A stretch of 19,669 nt of DNA from an uncultured Verrucomicrobiota bacterium (GCA_937871685.1 CALMOL010000011.1:1-19669), one strand, 5' to 3'. Shown: positions 7,074 to 14,776, counted from the stretch's first letter. Numbers and translations: made by a program. The notes: generated by a model not told the origin, from the letters alone.

Positions 7074-7203
7074 TATGGAGTGCGGGAGCTTGCTCCCGCT
7101 TTCAACACGGCAACGCCGGGAGCCCGGGTCGCGGATCTTCCTCGGCAGCGCCGCCTCGGTCTGAAAGCGTATGAAAAGCGGGAGCAAGCTCCCGCACTCC
7201 ATA
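7074..7203. repeat. inverted-repeat doublet (REPIN-like) between pstS and pstC
   Basis: Arm 7074-7104 and arm 7172-7203 are reverse complements over about 31 bases with a single extra base. Each arm contains its own perfect palindrome, GCGGGAGC-TT-GCTCCCGC, so the element can form either two small hairpins or one long one. Between the arms are 67 bases. In RNA from the minus strand this structure follows the pstS stop codon. Hairpins at that place are known to stabilise the mRNA of binding proteins relative to permeases in several ABC operons, but here that is inferred. Confidence 0.85.
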
Positions 7204-7223
7204 AAGACCTTCCGCGGGGCGGC

Positions 7224-8084
7224 TTACTTCGCGCCGGGGAGGCCGAGTTCCTTGGGCGTCATGTAGCCGTTCTTCTTCATGATGACGGCGCCGCGCTCGC
7301 CGAGCATGTAGGCGATGAATTCCTTCGCCGCGCCGGTCGGCTCGCCGTTCGTGATGAGGTTCAGCGGGCGGGCCATGCCGTATTTGCCCGACACGATGTT
7401 CTCCGGCGTCGATTCCCAGATCTTGCCGTCGTCGTCGCGCAGGGCGAGCGCGAAGACCGTCTTGCCGTCCGCCCACGAGGCGGAGAGCTGCGACATGGCG
7501 CCGCGGGTGGTGGCCACCTTGTTGCGCGCTTCCTCGTTCGCGCCGACCTCGGGGAAGTTCGCTTCCGGCGCCTTCTTCGGGTTGCCGTAGGCCCACGAGG
7601 CGAAGGTTTCCCAGGTGCCACGGCCCGGCTCCTTGTTGAAAAAGACGATGCGCTGGTCGTGGCCGCCCACGTCCTTCCAGTTTTTCGCGCGGCCCTCGTA
7701 GATGTCCTGCATCTGCTTGCGCGAAAGGGAGCGGACGCCGCCGTCCCACACGTCCTTGGAGACGATCATCGCCACGGCGTCGGCGCCGACCTGGGTGACG
7801 ACGAAGTTGACCTTCGGATACTTGGCGCGGTCCTCGTCGGTGAGGGGCTTGGAGAGCATGCCGATCTGCGCGAGCCCGTCGCCGCAGGACGACACGCCGC
7901 CGGAGGAGCCGCCCTGGGAATCGATCTGGATCTTCATGCCCTTCTCGGCGCGAAGCTGCTCGGCGGCCTCGGCGGCGGCGAGGTTCACGGTGGTGGAGCC
8001 GTTGATCTTGAGGAGTTCCTGGGCCGAGGCGTGGCCGGCGAGCGCCAAGGCGAGGGCGGCGAAAAGTCGAAGGGGTAATTTCAT
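7224..8084 (-). CDS. pstS: periplasmic phosphate-binding protein PstS-like
   Basis: The 286-residue substrate-binding protein of the Pst system. ATG 8084-8082 gives a Sec signal peptide MKLPLRLFAALALALAGHASA with cleavage near residue 21. INGSTTVN (27-34) and the SQGGSSGG stretch (56-63) form the expected oxyanion-binding loops. AQIGMLSKPL and GRGTWETF correspond to later binding segments of the family. The mature protein has a single cysteine, C67, close to the SSGG loop. It is the first gene of pstSCAB and follows the molybdoenzyme gene by 107 bases. In this arsenic context it could bind arsenate as well as phosphate, but selectivity cannot be read from sequence. Confidence 0.92.
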   Translation of the reverse strand: MKLPLRLFAALALALAGHASAQELLKINGSTTVNLAAAEAAEQLRAEKGMKIQIDSQGGSSGGVSSCGDGLAQIGMLSKPLTDEDRAKYPKVNFVVTQVGADAVAMIVSKDVWDGGVRSLSRKQMQDIYEGRAKNWKDVGGHDQRIVFFNKEPGRGTWETFASWAYGNPKKAPEANFPEVGANEEARNKVATTRGAMSQLSASWADGKTVFALALRDDDGKIWESTPENIVSGKYGMARPLNLITNGEPTGAAKEFIAYMLGERGAVIMKKNGYMTPKELGLPGAK

Positions 8085-8191
8085 GGAGTGAGAGGGGATG
8101 GCGATGGGACCGAGGAGAGGGGGAGGGTGACGGTTTTGTCACGCGGGCGGCCTGGGCGGGCAGCGGGGGCGACCGCGCGACGCAGAGGAGA

Positions 8192-10705
8192 TCAGCCGGC
8201 CTTTTTCACGCGGCAGGCGAAGCACTTGTAGGCCTGCTGGCCGGACAGGTTGTCGAACCAGCGGTCGTCGAGCAGGAGGTTCGCCGAGGTGTAGCGCGGA
8301 AGGCCGAACTCGTCGCCGGCTGCCTGGGCGGGGCCGAAGCTGCTGGGCACGAAGATCGTGTCCTCGCGGATGCCGTCCCACAGCAGAGCGACGCCCTCGA
8401 CGGCGCCGCGCGGGCTTTCGATCGTGATGCGGTCGCCGTTCTTGACGCCCGCGGCGGCGGCGGCCTTCGGGTGCAACTGCACGAGGCGCACGCCGTTCAT
8501 CTGCTTGCCGAAATAGGTCCACTGGGTGACGCCGTGGAAATGCACCACGCTGGCGCGGCCGGTCATGCCCATGAGGGGGAAGTCGCGATGCACCGCGCCG
8601 TCGCCGGAGACGAGAGAGGTGCGGGGTGTGAGCGCGCCGGGGTTCACGGGATTGGGCACCAGTTCGGCCGAATAGGCGAGCGTGGGGTGCGCGCCGGTGA
8701 CCTCGGGGTGCGTGTAGAAGACCGGCAGCGCGCCGTGCCCGGCGGGAGCGAGCTTGGCCTCGATGTCGGGAGTGAAGATTTCCACCTTGCCGCTCGGGGT
8801 GAGGAAGCGCTTGCCCTTGTTCTTCGGGTCCAGCGACTCGGCGGCGCGATACCACGCGGGATGGTCGTGGTAGAGCGTGCTGGCGCCGGGGTGCCGCTCG
8901 TCCGGGCAGGGCCAGCGCAGCGGCTCGGCGCGCTTCTCCATCCGGGCCTGCGTCATGCCGCCAACCCCCGGCGTGCGGGCGGAGAACTCGGCCCACAGCT
9001 TGGAGTAATCCTTCCACTCGGCGCGCAGGTTGTCGGTCCAGTAGCCGGGCGCGGCCTTGGTGTCGCGCTTGGCCATCGCGGCGGCGAGGTCGATCCAGAT
9101 CTCGATGTCGGTGCGCGATTCGCCGACGCGCGGCACGGCGGCGTGCTGCCAGCGGATGGCGCGGTCGTCGCGCCGCATATAGACGCCCTCCATCTCGAAG
9201 CCGCTGCACACCGGCAGGATCACGTCGGCGTAGTAGGCGGTCTCCTCCATGAAGAGGCCGGTGTAGGCGAGGAACTCGAGCTGCCGGTAGGCGGCCTGCA
9301 CCTTGGCGGTGTTGGCGGAGCCGAGAAGCGGGTTGCCCTCGACGACGAGCGCGCGCAGCCGGTAGGGCCGCGCCGCGAGCACGCTTTCGGCGAACCAATC
9401 GGGGCCGACCGGCAGCGCGGGCCCCTGCTTCGCCGGCGTCGCGCCCTGGATCGGCGGCAGGTCCAGGCCGCCGGGCCAGGTGTTGTGCATGAAATTGCAG
9501 CCGCCGCCGGGCGTGCCGACGTTGCCGGTGACGGCGGCGAGGAAGGCGAGGACGCGGTAGGTGTCGAAGGCGCCGACCTGATGCGAGATGCCCGCGTTGC
9601 AGAAGATGGCCGCGGGCTTCGCGGCGGCGTAGCCCTCGGCGAGCGCGCGGATCTTTTCCGCGGGAATCCCGGTGACGCCGGCCGCCCACTCGGGCGTGTA
9701 GCGGTTCTTGGCGAGGTGCGCCCTTAATTCCTCGAAACCGAGCACCCACTTCGCCACGAAGGCCTTGTCGTAAAGGCCGCGCGCGATGACGTGCTGGAGC
9801 AAGGCGAGGACGAGCGCGAGGTCCGTGTGGGGCTTGGGCGCAAGCCACTCGTCGGCCTGCGCGCCGGTGGGAGTGAGGCGCGGGTCCACCACGACGAGCT
9901 TTGCCTTCGTCTTCGCACGCTCGCGCAGGAGATGCGCGAAGGTCACAGGATGCGTCTCGGCCTGGTTCGTGCCGAGGAAGAGAAGGAACTTCGCGCTGCC
10001 GAGGTCCTCCTTGCCGGTGGCCGCGTCCACGCCGTAGCCGTTGGTGAAGTTGCCGAGGCCGAAGGTCCACGCGAGGGCGTTGCCGCCGGCGTCGTTGCAG
10101 ACCGGGCCGACGTCCGTGTCGTTCGGCGAGCCGAGCAGGGTGAAGAACCGGCCGATGACGGAGCCGGTGCCGCGCTGGAGGCGGCCGGAGGTCTTGTTGG
10201 CGATGGCGCGCGCCTCGCCGGCGTCGCGCAGGGCGAGGAACTTGTCGGCGATCAAGCCGAGCGCGTCATCCCACGAGCACGGCTCGAACTTGGAATCCGG
10301 CGAGCCCTTCTCGCCGCCCACGCGCCGCATCGGCGTGCGCAGGCGGAAGCGGTTATACACGAGCTGCGTCATCATCCCGGCCTTCACGCAGAGGCCGCCG
10401 GCCTGCACCGGGTCGGCGGTCTCGCCGAGCACGTCGATGATGCGGCCGTCCTTGAGATGGACCTTGAGGCGGCAGTTGGAATTGCAGAACTGGCAAGCGC
10501 TGTCCACGACCTTGTCCGGGGCGAGCGCGCCGGACTGGCGGGTGAAGTCGAAGCCGCCCACGGGCGGGGAAACGGCGGGATACACGCCGTCCATCCCGGC
10601 CTCCGCGGCGGGCGGCGCGAGGAATGGGTGCAGCCCGAGGAGGGAGAGCGCGGCGCCCTTGAGGGCATCGCGGCGATTGAGGGCGGAAGGCTGCTCGGGG
10701 TTCAT
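8192..10705 (-). CDS. Tat-exported molybdopterin oxidoreductase (DMSO reductase superfamily), substrate unknown
   Basis: An 837-residue catalytic subunit starting at ATG 10705-10703. NRRDALKGAALSLLG (10-24) is a twin-arginine signal, so the folded enzyme is exported to the periplasm. C71, C74, C78 and C106 form a CX2CX3CX27C [4Fe-4S] site, with the Lys of LCVKAG after the last Cys as in NapA-like enzymes. C203 in GPVCNDAGGN is the likely Mo/W ligand. The pterin-domain motifs and the C-terminal molybdopterin dinucleotide-binding domain (MNGVRLVQLHP, GDRITIESPRG) are complete. The end carries an extra CFAC motif (C828, C831). Size and layout recall PsrA/PhsA/ArrA-type enzymes, but no ferredoxin, cytochrome or membrane subunit is adjacent. 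It lies 30 bases downstream of arsM, so an arsenic substrate (arsenite, arsenate or a methylated species) is plausible but unproven. Confidence 0.9.
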   Translation of the reverse strand: MNPEQPSALNRRDALKGAALSLLGLHPFLAPPAAEAGMDGVYPAVSPPVGGFDFTRQSGALAPDKVVDSACQFCNSNCRLKVHLKDGRIIDVLGETADPVQAGGLCVKAGMMTQLVYNRFRLRTPMRRVGGEKGSPDSKFEPCSWDDALGLIADKFLALRDAGEARAIANKTSGRLQRGTGSVIGRFFTLLGSPNDTDVGPVCNDAGGNALAWTFGLGNFTNGYGVDAATGKEDLGSAKFLLFLGTNQAETHPVTFAHLLRERAKTKAKLVVVDPRLTPTGAQADEWLAPKPHTDLALVLALLQHVIARGLYDKAFVAKWVLGFEELRAHLAKNRYTPEWAAGVTGIPAEKIRALAEGYAAAKPAAIFCNAGISHQVGAFDTYRVLAFLAAVTGNVGTPGGGCNFMHNTWPGGLDLPPIQGATPAKQGPALPVGPDWFAESVLAARPYRLRALVVEGNPLLGSANTAKVQAAYRQLEFLAYTGLFMEETAYYADVILPVCSGFEMEGVYMRRDDRAIRWQHAAVPRVGESRTDIEIWIDLAAAMAKRDTKAAPGYWTDNLRAEWKDYSKLWAEFSARTPGVGGMTQARMEKRAEPLRWPCPDERHPGASTLYHDHPAWYRAAESLDPKNKGKRFLTPSGKVEIFTPDIEAKLAPAGHGALPVFYTHPEVTGAHPTLAYSAELVPNPVNPGALTPRTSLVSGDGAVHRDFPLMGMTGRASVVHFHGVTQWTYFGKQMNGVRLVQLHPKAAAAAGVKNGDRITIESPRGAVEGVALLWDGIREDTIFVPSSFGPAQAAGDEFGLPRYTSANLLLDDRWFDNLSGQQAYKCFACRVKKAG

Positions 10706-10735
10706 GGCGTTGGATGAGGAAGCGGACGCGGCGGA

Positions 10736-11863
10736 TCAGCAGCAGGGGGATGCGTCGGTGGTGGCGCGGTATTCCATGCCCTTGGACTCGCGCGGGTGAC
10801 GGCGGGAGGTGCGCGTGCAGTCGAAGGGCTTGGCTTGTTCGAGCGAGATGTCGTTCAGCGGCTCGACGGGATCGAACATTCCCGCGTAGGGCTCGCGCTG
10901 GAGCAGGCGGAAGGTCTTGTCGCACACGGCGATGCGCACGCCGCGCGGGTAGCGGTGGCCGTCGTCGTCGAGCGCCTCCTTGAAAGGCCCCTTGTAAACG
11001 ACGGCCTGGTTGCGCTCCATGCAGGGACCTTGCTTGCCGCGGAAGGCCTCGACGGTGAGCGAGCGGAACTCGTAGCCCTCGACGGTGCGCCAAGGCGCGG
11101 GGTCGCGCGCCAGGACGCGCACGCCGTGGAAGCCGGCTTCCTCGAACGCTTGGAGGAAGCCCTCTTCGGTGAAGGCGCCGGAGATGCAGCCGCTCCACAA
11201 CTCGGGGTCGTTCTGGAGGTGCTCGGGCACGTCCTCGTCGCTCACGATGTCGGAGATGACGGCGCGGCCGCCTTTCTTGAGCACGCGGAAGATCTCGGCG
11301 AAGAGCTGCTTCTTCTGCGCGCCTTCGACGAGGTTGAGCACGCAGTTGGAGACGACCACGTCCACGGACTCGTCGGCGACGAGCGGGTGCTTGAGGCGCA
11401 GCTCGGCGGCCAGCTCGCCGGCGCGGTGCCAGGCGTCGGCGCCGGTGATGGGATGGGCCTGGAGCGCGGCGTCGAGGCGGTCGAGGTCGAGCGCAAGGTC
11501 CTGGATGCGGCCACGACGGAACTCGACGTTGGCGTAGCCGACGCGCTCGGCGACGACGGGGGCATTGCGGCGCGCGACGTCGAGCATGTCGTCGGTCATG
11601 TCCACGCCGATCACGCGGCCCTGCGCGCCGACGACCTGCGCGGCGATGAAGCAGATCTTGCCGGTGCCGGAGCCGAGGTCGAGCACGGTCTCGCCGGGGC
11701 GGACGTGCTTGGAGGGATCGCCGCAGCCGTAGTCGCGCTCGATGACCTCCGCGGGGATGACCTTGAGGTATTGCGGGTCGTAGGAGACGGGGCAGCAAAG
11801 CTCGGCTTCGCGAGCCTGGGCACCGGCGGCGTAACGTTCTTTGACCGCGGATTCGGTATTCAT
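10736..11863 (-). CDS. arsM: arsenite S-adenosylmethionine methyltransferase
   Basis: ArsM methylates As(III) stepwise with SAM in the cytoplasm, giving mono-, di- and trimethyl species. The 375-residue protein has the SAM-binding motif VLDLGSGTGK (60-69) and VIGVDMTDDML (84-94). The three conserved arsenic-binding cysteines are present at C71, C174 (in SNCVLNL) and C226, close to C72, C174 and C224 of the Cyanidioschyzon enzyme. Other cysteines include C23-C24, C47 and a terminal SPCC pair (C374-C375). The C-terminal domain of about 110 residues fits the ArsM family. ATG 11863-11861 overlaps the stop of the metallophosphatase gene, and the molybdoenzyme gene follows after 30 bases, so the three are one transcription unit. 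Confidence 0.94.
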   Translation of the reverse strand: MNTESAVKERYAAGAQAREAELCCPVSYDPQYLKVIPAEVIERDYGCGDPSKHVRPGETVLDLGSGTGKICFIAAQVVGAQGRVIGVDMTDDMLDVARRNAPVVAERVGYANVEFRRGRIQDLALDLDRLDAALQAHPITGADAWHRAGELAAELRLKHPLVADESVDVVVSNCVLNLVEGAQKKQLFAEIFRVLKKGGRAVISDIVSDEDVPEHLQNDPELWSGCISGAFTEEGFLQAFEEAGFHGVRVLARDPAPWRTVEGYEFRSLTVEAFRGKQGPCMERNQAVVYKGPFKEALDDDGHRYPRGVRIAVCDKTFRLLQREPYAGMFDPVEPLNDISLEQAKPFDCTRTSRRHPRESKGMEYRATTDASPCC

Positions 11864-12732
11864 GCGAGGGACAGGGCAGGGGTGAGACGGGACCTAATGA
11901 GAGTTTCCTGGCGGGCGCGAAGCTCCGCCGGCAGCGAGGCGACGCCGACGGTCCACACGCCGGTTTGCAGCGGCTCGGTGAACATCGGCTCCACGCCCTC
12001 GGCGGCGATCCGCGCGACCCACGCGGCGGCGTCGTATTCCACGCGGCGAATGTCCACGCAGAAGCCGGCGGGCGCCACGTCGAGCAACGCGTAGTGGACG
12101 GCGAGGTCGGCGTCGTGATCGGGCTTGCCGACGACGCCGGCGTTGATCGCGAAGCGGCCGCCGGAGACCTCGCGCACCCACGGGAAGCCGGAGTGGGTGC
12201 AGACGAACGCGCGCGCCCCGGCGAGATCGAGCCACTCGGCGAGCGGCTTCTCGTCGAGCTCGGTGTCGTAGAGGAACTCGTTCGTCTGGCCGGGCGAGCC
12301 GTGGCAGATGAGGAGGCGGCCGGCGGCGGTCTCGATGGTGGCCAGCTCCGGCAGCGTGCCGAGCCAGGCGCGGTTTTCCTCGGAGAGGGACTGGAGGGAG
12401 TAGCGGTGGCCGATGGAGCCGCAGGCGGTGTCCTCGGGGTCGCCGTAGTTGCACGCGCAGCTATCGGCCCCGGCGTGCGACTGCTGCTCGTGGTTGCCGG
12501 CGACGAACACGGTGAAGCGGGAGCGCAGGATTTCGAGCGTGCGGTCCGAGTGGCCGCAGCAGCCGGTCATGTCGCCGTTGCAGACGTAGAGGTCGGCGCC
12601 CTGCGCGGCCGCGTCGGCGAGACAGGCTTCCAGGGCGGGGACGTTGCCGTAGATGCCGCCCATCACGGCAATGCGGCGAGCGGCGGGCGCGGCGTGGCGG
12701 GCGATGTTCGGGAGCAGGGAAGCGCGGAGCAT
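11860..12732 (-). CDS. cysteine-rich metallophosphatase-fold protein with degenerate metal site
   Basis: A 290-residue protein (ATG 12732-12730) of the calcineurin-like phosphoesterase fold, YfcE/MJ0936 type. Motif II (NGDMTG, 52-57) and motif III (AGNHE, 78-82) are intact and HGSPG is present. Motif I, normally SDIHGN, reads GGIYGN (25-30): the metal-binding Asp and His are replaced by Gly26 and Tyr28. The last motif, normally GHTHxP, reads THSGFP. Cysteines are frequent for a cytosolic enzyme: C51, C58-C59, C92, C94 and C104. The gene is tightly packed between the ABC ATPase (13 bases) and arsM (4-base overlap), so it belongs to the arsenic unit. It may act on a phosphorylated arsenosugar precursor or have become a binding protein; either is a guess. 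Confidence 0.82.
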   Translation of the reverse strand: MLRASLLPNIARHAAPAARRIAVMGGIYGNVPALEACLADAAAQGADLYVCNGDMTGCCGHSDRTLEILRSRFTVFVAGNHEQQSHAGADSCACNYGDPEDTACGSIGHRYSLQSLSEENRAWLGTLPELATIETAAGRLLICHGSPGQTNEFLYDTELDEKPLAEWLDLAGARAFVCTHSGFPWVREVSGGRFAINAGVVGKPDHDADLAVHYALLDVAPAGFCVDIRRVEYDAAAWVARIAAEGVEPMFTEPLQTGVWTVGVASLPAELRARQETLIRSRLTPALSLA

Positions 12733-12745
12733 GGGTGACCGAAGT

Positions 12746-13792
12746 TCAAGGTTCAGGATTTGCGCGGATGTAGAGGGCGCCAGGGCGCACGCGGAGCCGG
12801 AGGGAGCCGGAGGAGGGAAGCACGGCGCCAGCGGGGAACTCGGCGGTCAGCGGCCGGTCGCCCGCGCGAAGCTGGACGCGCATGTGCGCTCCGAGGAAGA
12901 ACGCGGATTCCACCCGCGCGGCGAAGTCAGCTGGTTCGTCCTCGCGGGCGACTTCGAAGGCTTCCGGCCGCAGCATGGCCCAGCACGGGCCAGGCGGTGA
13001 CGTGCCGTTGGCGGGGAACGTGGCGAAGGGCAGGCGCACCGCGCCGTCCGACAGTTTCTCCGCGTCGGGAAAAACGTTTGCCGCGCCGATGAAGCCGGCC
13101 ACGAACGGCGACGCGGGCGCGCGATAGATTTCCTCCGCGGTGCCGGCCTGCTCGATGCGGCCGCGGTTCATCACGATCAACGCGTGGCCCAGGCTCATGG
13201 CCTCGGCTTGGTCGTGCGTGACATAGACGGTGGTGAGCGCCAGCTCGCGCAGCAGTCGCGCCAGCTCGGCGCGCAAGTCATCGCGCAGGCGGGCGTCCAA
13301 AGCCGAGAGCGGCTCGTCCATGAGCAGCACGCGCGGCCGGATCGCCAGGGCGCGCGCCACCGCCACGCGCTGCTGCTCGCCGCCGGAAACTTGGTGGACG
13401 CGCCGCTCGGCGAGGTGCGGGATGCGCGCCAAGTCGAGCATCTCGCCGGCCCGCCGCCGTCGCTCGGCCTTGCCCACGCCACGCACGCGCAGGCCGAACT
13501 CGACGTTCTCCACGACCGTGAGGTGCGGGAAGAGCGCGTAGTTCTGAAACACGACGCCGAAGCCGCGCTTTTCCGGTGGGACGCGGGTGAGGTCGGCGCC
13601 GTCGAGAAATACGCGGCCGACGTCGGGCGCGAGCAGGCCGGCGATGATCCCAAGCGCGGTGCTCTTGCCGGAGCCGGACGGCCCGAGGATCGCCGTGACG
13701 CGGCCGGGCGCGAAGGCGTGCGAGACCCGCTGAAGCGCGGCGGTGGCGCCGTAGTGCTTCGAGAGGTTCTCGATGGAGAGGGAGCCGGTCAC
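12746..13792 (-). CDS. ABC transporter ATP-binding protein (Fbp/PotA/2-aminoethylphosphonate type)
   Basis: The cytoplasmic ATPase of an importer formed with the next three genes upstream. Starting at GTG 13792-13790 (VTGSLSIENLSKHYG) it has 348 residues, and the family match begins right at that point. A TTG at 13825 would add 11 residues but lies inside an inverted repeat. Walker A GPSGSGKST (37-45), signature VSGGEQQR (135-142), Walker B VLLMDEP (155-161) and the H-loop His 193 are intact. After about residue 240 a TOBE-like regulatory domain follows, as in FbpC, PotA and PhnT. It sits at the 3' end of the transporter genes, 13 bases before the metallophosphatase. Substrate is unknown; position suggests an arsenic compound. 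Confidence 0.88.
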   Translation of the reverse strand: MTGSLSIENLSKHYGATAALQRVSHAFAPGRVTAILGPSGSGKSTALGIIAGLLAPDVGRVFLDGADLTRVPPEKRGFGVVFQNYALFPHLTVVENVEFGLRVRGVGKAERRRRAGEMLDLARIPHLAERRVHQVSGGEQQRVAVARALAIRPRVLLMDEPLSALDARLRDDLRAELARLLRELALTTVYVTHDQAEAMSLGHALIVMNRGRIEQAGTAEEIYRAPASPFVAGFIGAANVFPDAEKLSDGAVRLPFATFPANGTSPPGPCWAMLRPEAFEVAREDEPADFAARVESAFFLGAHMRVQLRAGDRPLTAEFPAGAVLPSSGSLRLRVRPGALYIRANPEP

Positions 13793-13807
13793 GGGGAAAA
13801 AAGGGCG

Positions 13808-13934
13808 GAAAGATCGAAGCTTCAAGCTTCAAGGAAGACGGAAAGGGAGAAGGGCGGAAAGGGCGCCGAACCGGGCATCAGTCTTGGGTGCTTGGAACTT
13901 GTTCCTTCCTTGAAGCTTGAGGCTTGAATCTTTC
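13808..13934. repeat. inverted-repeat doublet (REPIN-like) between permease and ATPase genes
   Basis: Arms 13808-13836 and 13906-13934 are 29-base reverse complements with only three mismatches. Each arm has an internal AAGCTT palindrome (GAAGCTTC in the first). The spacer is 69 bases and contains a further small palindrome GGAAC-TT-GTTCC (about 13894-13905). The element fills most of the 156-base gap between the second permease gene and the ATPase gene. It has the same arm length and 98-base offset as the element at 7074-7203 but an unrelated sequence. Confidence 0.83.
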
Positions 13935-13948
13935 GGTCCTTTTCTCCC

Positions 13949-14776
13949 CTAGGCTCCCTGCTCGATCTTGGTGGACTCGCGGCCGCCGAGCGCCTGGATG
14001 ACGAGCAGCACCGGGACGATGACGAGGAGGAACAGCGTGGTGGCGGCGGAGGAGACCTGGAACGAGTTGGTCGTGTAGGTGGCGTAGAGCGCCGTGGGGA
14101 AGCCCTGGTAGAGCGGCGTGTTCAGCAGGAACGACACGTTGAACTCGCCGAACGACACCGCGAACACGAGCAGCGATCCGACCACGAGCGCGTGGCGCAG
14201 ATTCGGCAGCGTGACGAGCCACCACGTCCGCCAGAACCCGGCCCCCAGCGAATGCGCGGCGCGCTCCAGCGCGGCGTGATCGTGGGCGCGCAGCGTCGAG
14301 GTGACCGAGCGCACCATGAACGGCAGCGTGTAGAGCAACTGGCCGGCGAGCAGCAGCCCCCATTTGCCGCGGATCATGCTGTAGGCCTGGAGCAGGCCGA
14401 TGGAAACGGTGATTCCGGGGATCGAGAGCGGCAGCAGCAACAGATCCTCAAGGATGCCGCAGCCGGGGAAGGCGCGCCGCACCAGCGCGCATCCGCCGGG
14501 CACGCCGATGAGCAGGCAGAGCGCCACGTTCCACAGCGCGAGCTGCACACCGAAGGTGAGCTGGGGCCGGTAAAGGTTGAGGACGTAGCCGAACCACTTG
14601 AACGTGACGAGCTCGCTCTCGCCGCCGGCCACCCAGCGCTCGGAGGAGATGCCGAGGAAGGCGGTGTTGAGGAACGAGCCAGCGATCACCACGAGCACCG
14701 GCGCGAGGACCACGACAAGCAGCAAGGCCGAGACCGAGCCCAGCGCGACCGATAGAAGCAGGGGGCGGTCACGCAC
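13949..14776 (-). CDS. ABC transporter permease, second subunit
   Basis: A 275-residue integral membrane protein of the binding-protein-dependent (MetI-like) permease family, probably starting at GTG 14776-14774 (MRDRPLLLSVALG). It has about six hydrophobic segments, including LLLVVVLAPVLVVIAGSF near the N-terminus. The cytoplasmic EAA loop ERAAHSLGAGFWRTWWLVTLPNL contacts the ATPase. Sequence style matches the PhnV/PotC/ThiP-half group of importers. Its start overlaps the end of the first permease by 8 bases, so the two are translationally coupled. Substrate unknown; see the binding protein entry. Confidence 0.9.
   Translation of the reverse strand: MRDRPLLLSVALGSVSALLLVVVLAPVLVVIAGSFLNTAFLGISSERWVAGGESELVTFKWFGYVLNLYRPQLTFGVQLALWNVALCLLIGVPGGCALVRRAFPGCGILEDLLLLPLSIPGITVSIGLLQAYSMIRGKWGLLLAGQLLYTLPFMVRSVTSTLRAHDHAALERAAHSLGAGFWRTWWLVTLPNLRHALVVGSLLVFAVSFGEFNVSFLLNTPLYQGFPTALYATYTTNSFQVSSAATTLFLLVIVPVLLVIQALGGRESTKIEQGA

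Noticed and set aside
7040..7108. PstC start at 7108
   Set aside because: The added residues come from the inverted-repeat element and are not PstC-like; the double ATG at 7039 is better.
4448..8084. A phnCDE/phosphonate transporter instead of Pst
   Set aside because: Permease and ATPase motifs and the SBP-C-A-B order with overlaps fit pstSCAB clearly.
8471..9727. A 418-residue plus-strand frame opposite the molybdoenzyme
   Set aside because: Antisense shadow of a gene with clear motifs; low-complexity composition and no signature.
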